Origin: an uncultured Luteimonas sp.
GTDB lineage: Bacteria > Pseudomonadota > Gammaproteobacteria > Xanthomonadales > Xanthomonadaceae
Assembly (NCBI GenBank): GCA_934541015.1
Contig: CAKTDC010000004.1
Coordinates: 62,001 to 126,000 of the forward strand
DNA: 64,000 bases
Direction: 5' to 3'
A program made the translations under genes and the position numbers. Under the pieces are notes generated by a model. That model did no database searches and had not been told where the DNA came from. It saw only the letters and a program-made list of their open reading frames with translations. Numbering within the stretch: the first letter of the stretch is position 1; every line of letters begins with the position of its first letter. Positions 25,594 to 32,534 of this stretch are shown piece after piece.

Positions 25594-27060
25594 ATGCGGT
25601 CTGCACTGTACTGTTTGCTGTTTGGCTGCGTTGCTTGCGCGCTGCTGGCGGCATGCTCGCCCGAAGCCGGTAACGCATCGACGTCCGAATCCGCAGCGTC
25701 CGAATCCGCGATGTCCGAATCCGCGACGTCCGAATCCGCGACGTCCGAACCGGCAGGAGGGTGGGGCGAGGCCGCGTCCACGCCGACGCCGGGAGAGCTT
25801 CGCCAGGAAGACGAAACGACCGTTGCCGCGGCCGCCGCATGGCCGGTGCCCGACGAGATTGAACGCGACGGCCCCGACGCCGAATTGATGGTGCAGATCG
25901 GCGATCGCGACAACTTCGGCTTCGGATTCCCGGCCGGATTCGATCCCTTCACCGGGCGGTCGACGCCCAAGCATGGGTTTCCGTTCGAACCCGATGCCTC
26001 GGACGCGGAAGGCACCGACCGGATCATGGTGGTCAGCGGCTGGACGGGCGCTCGTGGCGATGGCTATGCGTCCACGACGCGGCGGCCGGACAACGCGCCG
26101 CGCGCCTTGCGCGTCGCATTCGATGTCGGCGACGTGGTGGTCGAACGCGCGGCATTGCAGTTGTTCGTCGACGATTTCCAGTCCCCGCGCTGGGGCACGC
26201 GATTCGTGGCCAAGGTCAACGACAGCGAACTGCCGTTGCTGTCGACGATGCTCAACGCGCTCGACCAGACCGGCCCGATCGGGCGCTTGCTGACGATCGA
26301 ACTGCTGCCCGAGCAGTTGCCGTTGTTGCGCGACGGCAGGCTGGAGATCGAAGTCGATGATCCGGTCAACGATGTCGCCGACGGCTATGCCTTCGATTTC
26401 GTCCGCCTGCTCGTCAACCCGAAGCCATGGCGGCATGCGGGCACGGTGGGCGGGATTGCCGTCGACAAATCCACCGGCAAGCCGCTCGCGGGCGTGCTGG
26501 CGTCGGCCGGCAACACGGTCGTCGCGACCAGCGGGGCCGACGGCCGCTTCGTGCTGGAAGGCGTGCCTGCCGGGGTTGCGGTGGTGACCGGCAGCCATCC
26601 GGACTACCAGGGCGATACCCAAACCGAGAACCTGGTGGCCGGCGAACGCATCGAGGTGCGGCTCGAACTCGAGCCGGTCGGCAAGACCGGCGAAAGCCTC
26701 GGCGCGCAACTCGATCGCCAGGGGCATGTCGATCTCTACGGCATCTACTTCGACACCAATCTGGCCGAGATCAAGCCCGAATCCACGCCGGTGCTCGAAC
26801 AGGTGAAGGCGCTGCTGGAATCGCGCCCGGAATTGCGCCTGCAGATCGCTGGGCATACCGATGCGGAAGGCGGCGATGCCCACAACCAGGCACTGTCGGA
26901 GCAGCGCGCTGCGGCGGTGGTCGCGTGGCTGGCCGCGCACGGTGTGGACGGGTCGCGGCTGGTGTCGGAAGGGTTTGGCGAGGCCCGGCCTGTGGCATCG
27001 AACATGTCCGCGGAAGGTCGGGCGCTCAACCGGCGGGTGGAGATCCGACGCGCGGATTGA
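25594..27060 (+). CDS. OmpA-family lipoprotein with carboxypeptidase-regulatory-like domain
   Basis: 488 residues. Lipobox LLAAC, then a Ser/Glu/Ala repeat linker (SESAA, SESAM, SESAT, SESAT) encoded by 15-bp units, and a ~230-residue domain of unknown type. Next comes a short beta-sandwich (GTVGGIAVDKSTGKPLAGV, GADGRFVLEGVPAG) of the carboxypeptidase-regulatory type. The C-terminal OmpA-like peptidoglycan-binding domain begins at VDLYGIYFDTNLAEIKPES and ends at LNRRVEIR, with TDAEGGDAHNQALSEQRAAAV. Likely outer-membrane lipoprotein tethered to peptidoglycan. GGGAGG precedes ATG 25594. Confidence 0.9.
   Translation: MRSALYCLLFGCVACALLAACSPEAGNASTSESAASESAMSESATSESATSEPAGGWGEAASTPTPGELRQEDETTVAAAAAWPVPDEIERDGPDAELMVQIGDRDNFGFGFPAGFDPFTGRSTPKHGFPFEPDASDAEGTDRIMVVSGWTGARGDGYASTTRRPDNAPRALRVAFDVGDVVVERAALQLFVDDFQSPRWGTRFVAKVNDSELPLLSTMLNALDQTGPIGRLLTIELLPEQLPLLRDGRLEIEVDDPVNDVADGYAFDFVRLLVNPKPWRHAGTVGGIAVDKSTGKPLAGVLASAGNTVVATSGADGRFVLEGVPAGVAVVTGSHPDYQGDTQTENLVAGERIEVRLELEPVGKTGESLGAQLDRQGHVDLYGIYFDTNLAEIKPESTPVLEQVKALLESRPELRLQIAGHTDAEGGDAHNQALSEQRAAAVVAWLAAHGVDGSRLVSEGFGEARPVASNMSAEGRALNRRVEIRRAD
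25680..25757. repeat. 15-bp tandem repeat within the OmpA-family gene
   Basis: Five copies of a tccgaatccgc(a/g)acg-type unit, each encoding five residues of the linker; copy-number change would keep the frame. Confidence 0.85.
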
Positions 27061-27062
27061 AT

Positions 27063-27201
27063 CGTTGCCGAATGCCTTGTTCTGGCGCGTGTGGGCGTGC
27101 AGCGCGTCGGTGCTGTCCAGGAAGCAGGGCAGGCGGTTGTCGCCCTGCTGCACGATGTGCTGCGGAATCCCGGACAGGTCGAGTCCCGGTAGGCGTGCCA
27201 T
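27063..27201 (-). pseudogene. remnant of a REP-associated tyrosine transposase (RAYT, Y1/IS200-like)
   Basis: The first ~30 residues read MARLPGLDLSGIPQHIVQQG then DNRLPCFLDSTD, the diagnostic N-terminus of RAYT proteins (usually MARxPRxxxPGxPxHVxxRG). After LHAH the similarity ends. The HUH motif and catalytic Tyr are absent, so the gene is truncated to under a fifth. The dispersed ggaacctgacccg element lies 70 bp upstream. Confidence 0.72.
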
Positions 27202-27270
27202 GCGCGCAGCATTGCCGCCTGCGGTGCTCAATCATATGGTTTCGCCGGCATGAGAACGTGGGGATACCTT

Positions 27271-27291
27271 GGAACCTGACCCGTTTTCCCC
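27271..27291 (-). repeat. dispersed GGGTCAGGTTCC element
   Basis: ggaacctgacccgttttcccc; reverse orientation copy located between the RAYT remnant and the MscS gene. Confidence 0.6.
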
Positions 27292-27340
27292 GCCCTCGCA
27301 GTATCCTGCGGGCATCCGGGCGGGGACCCTGGGGGTATTC

Positions 27341-29026
27341 GTGAAATCAGTGTTGCCCGCATGGCTCCGGGCGGGGCTCATCCTGCTGCTTGCCTGCGCC
27401 CAGCCGGCCCTTGCGCAGGTGGCCCTTGCACAGCCGGCCCTCGCACAGCCGGCCACGCCGCAGCACGGCGAGCCGGCCCGGCCGGTGGACGTCGCCCCGG
27501 TCATCGTCGACGGCAATGCCTTGTTCCCGCTGCGCGGGAGCCCCTCGTATCCGGCGCAGGAGCGCGCGGCGGTCGTGCGCGCGAACATCATCGCCGCCGC
27601 CCGCGACCCCGGCGTCGCGGCCACCGACGTCCGCGCCGTCGACGCGGGCGACCGCACCCAGCTGTACGCCGGCGACCGGCTGCTGCTGGAGATGTTCGAC
27701 CTTGACGGCCAGTTCGAGGGCGTCGATCGCAAAATCCTGGCGCTGACCTTCGTCCGTCGCACCGCGCGGGCCATCGAGCAGTACCGCCACGACCGCAGCC
27801 GCCCCGTCCTGCTCCGCAACGTCGCGTTCGCCCTGGCCGCGATCGCGCTGCTGGTGCTCGCGCTGTGGGCCATCGTCCGCCTGTCGCGCTGGGGCACCGG
27901 CCTGGCGCACCGCCGCATGCAGCGCAGACTGCAGAGCCTGGAGGACAAGGCGCACCGGCTGGTCCGCGCCGAGCAGGTCTGGGCCGTGCTGGCCGGCCTG
28001 CTGGGGATCGCCCGCCTGCTGCTGGTCGTGCTGCTGGTCTACGCCTGCCTGCACGCCGTGCTGGGCCTGTTCCCCTGGACGCGCCCGGCCTCGCTGATGC
28101 TGGCAGGCCTGGTGATCGACCCGCTGCAGAAGCTGTGGCAGGGCGCGGTGGCGTCGATCCCGGACCTGGTCTTCCTGGCCGTGCTGTTCGTGGTGGTGCG
28201 CTACATCGTCCGGCTGGCCCGGCTGTTCTTCAAGGCCGTGGAGCTGGGGCGCATCCGCCTGGAGAACTTCGACCCCGACTGGGCCGCGCCCACCTTCAGA
28301 ATCCTGCGCTTTTTGATCATCGCGCTGGCGGTGGTGGTGGCCTATCCCTACATCCCCGGCTCGGACTCGATGGCGTTCAAGGGCGTCACCCTGTTCCTGG
28401 GCGTGATCTTCTCGCTGGGCTCGTCGTCCTTCATCGCCAACATGATCGCCGGCCTGTCGATGACCTACCGTGGCGCGTTCAAGCAGGGCGAGCTGGTCCG
28501 GATCGGCGAGGTGGTGGGCGTGGTCGACGACATCAAGCTGATGACCACGCGGATCCGCACGGCCAAGAACGAGATCGCGGTGATCCCCAACTCCAGCATC
28601 CTCAGCACCAACGTCGTCAATTACTCGGCGCTGGCGGGCGGCGACGGCCTGGTCCTGCACGCCGTGGTCGGCGTGGGCTACGACGTGCCCTGGCGCAAGG
28701 TGGAGGCCATGCTGCTGGAGGCCGTGGCGCGTACGGATGGCCTGAAGGCGGAGCCGAAGCCCTTCGTGCTGCACCAGTCGCTGGGCGACTTCACCGCCAG
28801 CTACGAGGTCAACGCCTACTGCGAAGAGGCTCTGCGCATGCTGTCGATGTATTCGGCCCTGAACGCGAACATCCAGGACGTGTTCAACGAGCACGGGGTG
28901 GAGATGCGGTCGCCGACGTATACGCAGTTGCTGCCGCCGCCGGGAGCGACGCCGGAGTCCGCAGCAGCAGCGCCGACGCTGAAACCGGGGCCGGGTCCGG
29001 CTGATCCAGGCTTCGGTCAGGGGTGA
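27341..29026 (+). CDS. MscS-family mechanosensitive ion channel
   Basis: 561 residues. Signal peptide MKSVLPAWLRAGLILLLACAQPALA, followed by a short ALAQP repeat, a ~110-residue periplasmic segment, then at least four or five membrane segments (around ALAAIALLVLALWAIV, LLLVVLLVYACLHAVLG, LVFLAVLFVVVRYIV, FLIIALAVVVAYPYI). The pore helix and MscS beta-domain follow: SSSFIANMIAGLSMTYRGAF and GELVRIGEVVGVVDDI, with VIPNSSILSTNVVNYS. Releases solutes on hypo-osmotic shock. GTG 27341 was chosen because it starts the signal peptide and is preceded by GGGGGT. Confidence 0.9.
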   Translation: MKSVLPAWLRAGLILLLACAQPALAQVALAQPALAQPATPQHGEPARPVDVAPVIVDGNALFPLRGSPSYPAQERAAVVRANIIAAARDPGVAATDVRAVDAGDRTQLYAGDRLLLEMFDLDGQFEGVDRKILALTFVRRTARAIEQYRHDRSRPVLLRNVAFALAAIALLVLALWAIVRLSRWGTGLAHRRMQRRLQSLEDKAHRLVRAEQVWAVLAGLLGIARLLLVVLLVYACLHAVLGLFPWTRPASLMLAGLVIDPLQKLWQGAVASIPDLVFLAVLFVVVRYIVRLARLFFKAVELGRIRLENFDPDWAAPTFRILRFLIIALAVVVAYPYIPGSDSMAFKGVTLFLGVIFSLGSSSFIANMIAGLSMTYRGAFKQGELVRIGEVVGVVDDIKLMTTRIRTAKNEIAVIPNSSILSTNVVNYSALAGGDGLVLHAVVGVGYDVPWRKVEAMLLEAVARTDGLKAEPKPFVLHQSLGDFTASYEVNAYCEEALRMLSMYSALNANIQDVFNEHGVEMRSPTYTQLLPPPGATPESAAAAPTLKPGPGPADPGFGQG

Positions 29027-29049
29027 TTCCGCCCCGTTCCTGCCCACGG

Positions 29050-29133
29050 CCGTCGTCGCCGCGAAGGCGGGTGGCGGTGGACGCTGGACGACAGAGCAAA
29101 GTCCATGGGTTCCCGCCTTCGCGGGAACGACGA
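29050..29133. repeat. REP pair (BIME-like)
   Basis: ccgtcgtcgccgcgaaggcggg and ttcccgccttcgcgggaacgac in opposite orientation around tggacgctggacgac. Related to the elements at 8829 and 41384. Confidence 0.8.
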
Positions 29134-29137
29134 CCTG

Positions 29138-29377
29138 GCGGCAATGCAGCCTTGAGGGGTACGACGACCTGGTGTGTGCGGCAATGCAGCCTTGAGGGGT
29201 ACGACGACCTGGTGTGTGCGGCAATGCAGCCTTGAGGGGTACGACGACCTGGTGTGTGCGGCAATGCAGCCTTGAGGGGTACGACGATCTGGTGTGTGCG
29301 GCAATGCAGCCTTGAGGGGAACGACGGCGTGGGGAGTGCGGCAATGAGTCTTGACGGGAACGACGACAAGGTGTGTG
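29138..29377. repeat. 40-bp direct tandem repeat array, six units
   Basis: Unit begins gcggcaatgcagccttgagg and ends ggtacgacgacctggtgtgt. Units start at 29138, 29178, 29218, 29258, 29298 and 29338. The first three are identical, the fourth differs by one base, and the fifth and sixth are degenerate. The array starts directly at the end of a REP pair, and the unit contains the REP-like tail ggggtacgacgac. No spacers, so not a CRISPR. Together with the REP pair it fills the whole 29027-29415 gap. Confidence 0.95.
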
Positions 29378-29415
29378 CGGCTATGCGTCGGCCCCGACAC
29401 CGCGGCGCCCGGGAG

Positions 29416-29676
29416 TCAGGACGTGTTGCCTTCGACCCGCTGCACGCGCCTGCGGTAGTCGCGGACGTTGTCGCCGCGGATGCGCTTCTCGCGGGTGCCG
29501 GTCACGGTGTCGACCTTGCGCTCCGAGCCGGTGACGGGCTGGGCCTCGACCGCGGTTTCGCGCTCGAAGGCGTGCGACTTGTCGGTGTTGCGGTAGTACC
29601 GGTACAGCATCCAGTACAGTCCCGCGGCGCCGGCGGGGCCGATGCCCAGGAGGAGGAGACTGCTTTCGTCGCTCAT
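29416..29676 (-). CDS. small membrane protein, last gene of the SPFH operon
   Basis: 86 residues; ATG 29674-29676 overlaps the stop of the zinc-ribbon gene by one base, so it is translationally coupled. One N-terminal hydrophobic segment (SLLLLGIGPAGAAGLYWMLY), then a charged cytoplasmic tail rich in Arg/Lys/Glu. Not recognised as a named family. Position as third gene after the SPFH and zinc-ribbon genes suggests a shared membrane complex (inference). Confidence 0.75.
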   Translation of the reverse strand: MSDESSLLLLGIGPAGAAGLYWMLYRYYRNTDKSHAFERETAVEAQPVTGSERKVDTVTGTREKRIRGDNVRDYRRRVQRVEGNTS

Positions 29677-31061
29677 CAGAGAGTCACCAGGATCCAGAGG
29701 GCGACGCCTTCGAGGAAGGTGCCGACGGTGAGCGCGGCGGTGAGCAGCTTCCAGTGCTGCACGGGCACGCTGCCCATGGTTTCGCCGGTGCGGCCGTTGA
29801 CCGCGATGTAGTGCAGCATGCCGCCGTTGCGGCCGGGCTGGTGGTAGGAGTAGAGCCACACCGGCAGGTACATCGCCACCCAGCGCGTGCCGTGGACGTC
29901 GAGCTGTTCCTGCTCCCAGCGCACGCCGCGGTCGTAGCGGCTGACCGACCGCTCGACCTGGTGGCGGGCGATCGACAGCAGCTGGTCCTCCAGCCGCGGG
30001 CGCAGGTGTTCGACATCCCGGTTGCGCTTCTCGGAGCTGAAGCCCGACAGGTAGGAGGCGTTCCACTTGACCGCGTTCTTGGTGTCGAACGGCAGGATGG
30101 CGTTGATGATGTTGTTGGTGTTGACGCTGACGTCGAGGTTGCCGCGCTCGCTGGATGATTCCAGCGGCAGGTCGTCGACGGTGAAATCCACCTGCCGGTC
30201 CACCTGGTAGACGTCGGCGTCGTAGTAGGTCTTCTTCTTGTCGTCGGTGCCGCGGGTGTATTCGCGGGTCTTGATCTCGCCCTTGCCCCACACGGCTGCG
30301 CTGACGTTGGCGTCGACGATCATGTAGGGCATGTAGACGCCGGTGACGTTCTCGGGCGTGAACTGTTCCTTGAACTCCTTGAGCGCGAACAGCCGCCGCT
30401 TGTCGACGAACTGGCGGATGCGCGCGATCGCGTCCTCCTTGCGGATGTGGAAGGGCAGCACCGCATCCGGCACGGCGCCGTTGGGCACCTGCTCGTTGAC
30501 GCCGAACACGTGCCGGCACCAGTGGCAGCGGGCGGTCATGGCGCTTTCGGTGTTGACCGTGACCTCGGCGCCGCAGCCGGTGCACTTGAAGCTCATCAGG
30601 CTGGAGGCGTCGTCGGCGATGTCGCGCGCGCCGGAGGCGATGACGGTGCCGCGCAGGTCGGCGATGCCTTCACCGAAGCCGAACTCCTCCTCGACCCGGG
30701 CGCCATGCCATTCGTTGCGGCAGTACAGGCAGATCAGCAGGTCGGTGCCGGGACGCTGGCGGATGTCGGTGGCGCCGCACTTGGGACAGCGGTTGGCGCC
30801 GTCCTTGAGCTCCTCGGCCGCGGTATCGATGGCGACCGGATCGGGCGCGAGCAGCTCGTCGCGGATCGCCCCGGGCAGGGTGTCCGGGTCGATCGGGAAG
30901 CTGCCCGGCGGGGGCGGCACGTCCTGCGGCGAACCGGGGCCGTCGGGCAGCGGCGGCGGGGCCGACGGCAGGTCCGCGCCGCCCGCGGGGAGCGGCGGAA
31001 CCTCGCGCGGCGAGCCGGGGCCGCCGGGCGGCAGCGGCGGCGGGGTGCGGGTGTTCGACAT
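29676..31061 (-). CDS. double zinc-ribbon membrane protein (TFIIB-type ribbon)
   Basis: 461 residues. A Pro/Gly-rich N-terminus (residues 1-60) resembles flexible linkers. Two zinc ribbons follow: CPKCG...CLYC near residues 92-115 and CTGCG...CHWC near 160-185. A ~230-residue beta-rich domain comes next, with one or two hydrophobic segments at the very end (WKLLTAALTVGTFLEGVALWIL). Homologues are usually annotated as PriA-like or TFIIB-ribbon proteins, which only reflects the ribbons. Sits 21 bp downstream of the SPFH gene and overlaps the next gene; no direct functional evidence. Confidence 0.82.
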   Translation of the reverse strand: MSNTRTPPPLPPGGPGSPREVPPLPAGGADLPSAPPPLPDGPGSPQDVPPPPGSFPIDPDTLPGAIRDELLAPDPVAIDTAAEELKDGANRCPKCGATDIRQRPGTDLLICLYCRNEWHGARVEEEFGFGEGIADLRGTVIASGARDIADDASSLMSFKCTGCGAEVTVNTESAMTARCHWCRHVFGVNEQVPNGAVPDAVLPFHIRKEDAIARIRQFVDKRRLFALKEFKEQFTPENVTGVYMPYMIVDANVSAAVWGKGEIKTREYTRGTDDKKKTYYDADVYQVDRQVDFTVDDLPLESSSERGNLDVSVNTNNIINAILPFDTKNAVKWNASYLSGFSSEKRNRDVEHLRPRLEDQLLSIARHQVERSVSRYDRGVRWEQEQLDVHGTRWVAMYLPVWLYSYHQPGRNGGMLHYIAVNGRTGETMGSVPVQHWKLLTAALTVGTFLEGVALWILVTL

Positions 31062-31082
31062 GGCCGGTGCTGCGCGTCGCGC

Positions 31083-32234
31083 TTACAGGCCCAGTGCCTT
31101 GGACTTGAGGGCGTCGTAGTCGTCCTGGGTGATCAGGCCCAGGTCGAGCATCTCCTTGGCCTTCTTCAGCTTGGCGATGGGGTCGTCCGCCGCCGGAGCG
31201 GGCGGGGCGACCGGCTGCTGCAGACCGGCCAGGCCGCCGGTCATGCCGGTGGCCATGCCGAGGCCGACCAGGCCCGCCGCGCCGCTGTGTTCGCCGGCCG
31301 ACTGGATGCCCTGGGCGACGCTGGCCTGCAGGTTGGAGTTGCCGCGGGCACCGGCGAGCGCGTCGGCGCGCTGCACGGTCTTGAGCAGCTCGCGGGTGTT
31401 GGCGTCGTACTCGATCGAGACGATGGCGGTCTTGACGATGGCCAGGCCGCGGTCCGAGCGCCACTGGTAGCCCTGCTCGACGGCGTCGGACAGGCTCTGC
31501 GCGAAGCCCAGGGAGTCCTGCTGCAGGCGGGTGATGCGGTTGCCCTTGGCCGGATCGTTGGTGTAGAGGCTGAACGCCGGGGCGAGCGAGCCGACGACCT
31601 CGTTGAACAGCTGGCTGGCGGCGGCGTTGTCGATGTCGGTGAAGTCGAACACCTGGCCGGGCGCCAGGTACTTCGCCGGGACGAAATTCTTCACGAACAG
31701 GATCGGATCGACGATCTTCAGCGTGTAGGAGCCGCGGGTGACGGCGCCGACCTGGGTGCCGAGGAAGCCGTCGTCCCAGTAGATCTCCGACTGGGTGCCG
31801 AAGCGGTTGTCGGGCAGCTCCTTGAGCGAGACGAAGAACGCCGCCTGCTGGGCACCCGGCTGGCCGCCGAACTTGAAGCGTTCCCAGCTCTGGCTGATCA
31901 GCGAGCTGACCAGGCCGTCGCCGGCGAACACGGATCTGGAGTTGGGATCGTCCGAGCGCCATTCGTAGCCGCCGGGCTCGGCGGCGAAGCCGGTGATCGC
32001 GCCGTCCTGGAACAGCAGCAGGCCGTAGCCCTCGGGCACGACGATCTTCGAGCCGTTGGTGATGATGTGCGAGGACGCGCCGGTGTTGGAGCCGCGGCCG
32101 GCATTGGTGCCGCGCGGCACGGCCGCGAACAGGGCCGCGGTCGACGGCAGGCCGTCCGGAACCGTGTAGAAGTCCTTCCACTGGTCGGCGAGAACGCCAC
32201 CGACCGCACCCGACACCGCTTTGATCAGACCCAT
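31083..32234 (-). CDS. SPFH domain protein with C-terminal SHOCT motif (virion-core-protein/YdjI-like)
   Basis: 383 residues. The body is an SPFH/band-7-like domain (SHIITNGSKIVVPEGYGLLLFQ near residue 54; KIVDPILFVKNFVP near 175) of the group annotated as virion core protein or YdjI. The C-terminal ~30 residues form a SHOCT motif (DPIAKLKKAKEMLDLGLITQ). A Gly/Ala/Met-rich segment before it may be flexible or membrane-associated. In Bacillus, related proteins work with partner proteins at the membrane. First gene of a three-gene minus-strand operon. Confidence 0.85.
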   Translation of the reverse strand: MGLIKAVSGAVGGVLADQWKDFYTVPDGLPSTAALFAAVPRGTNAGRGSNTGASSHIITNGSKIVVPEGYGLLLFQDGAITGFAAEPGGYEWRSDDPNSRSVFAGDGLVSSLISQSWERFKFGGQPGAQQAAFFVSLKELPDNRFGTQSEIYWDDGFLGTQVGAVTRGSYTLKIVDPILFVKNFVPAKYLAPGQVFDFTDIDNAAASQLFNEVVGSLAPAFSLYTNDPAKGNRITRLQQDSLGFAQSLSDAVEQGYQWRSDRGLAIVKTAIVSIEYDANTRELLKTVQRADALAGARGNSNLQASVAQGIQSAGEHSGAAGLVGLGMATGMTGGLAGLQQPVAPPAPAADDPIAKLKKAKEMLDLGLITQDDYDALKSKALGL

Positions 32235-32483
32235 GACAACTCCCGAGATTCGTGACCGGGCACCGCGCCCGCCGGAATGAACTATACATACGCCAGGTGG
32301 CGTGCGTGGCGGACATCCGGGGCGACGGGAGTTGGACCGGTGCCGGTGGACGGCAGTGTTGCGGCCGACGCGATGGCTGAACGAGGTTCATGGCAGTGCC
32401 GGCCCACCGCGGCGATCATCGCGTTCAGGGAGAGCTGGACGGCGATCGCCTGCGTCCGGATGCCGCCGACCGGGGGAAGATCC

Positions 32484-32514
32484 AAAAAAAGGGGCGGACC
32501 GTGGGTCCGCCCCT
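32484..32514 (-). terminator. Rho-independent terminator of the nitric oxide reductase gene
   Basis: On the minus strand a 10-bp perfect stem (ggggcggacc / ggtccgcccc, 3-nt loop) is followed by seven T. About 20 bp after the norB stop. The remainder of 32235-32534 shows no gene. Confidence 0.92.
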
Positions 32515-32534
32515 CAAGTGGCGATATGGCCGGA

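Noticed and set aside
29138-29377. Regular repeats resembling a CRISPR array
   Set aside because: Units are contiguous 40-bp direct repeats without unique spacers and there are no cas genes.
29017-29400. Minus-strand repetitive protein frames over the tandem array
   Set aside because: Open only because the 40-bp unit lacks stops in those frames; peptides are pure repeats with no start context.
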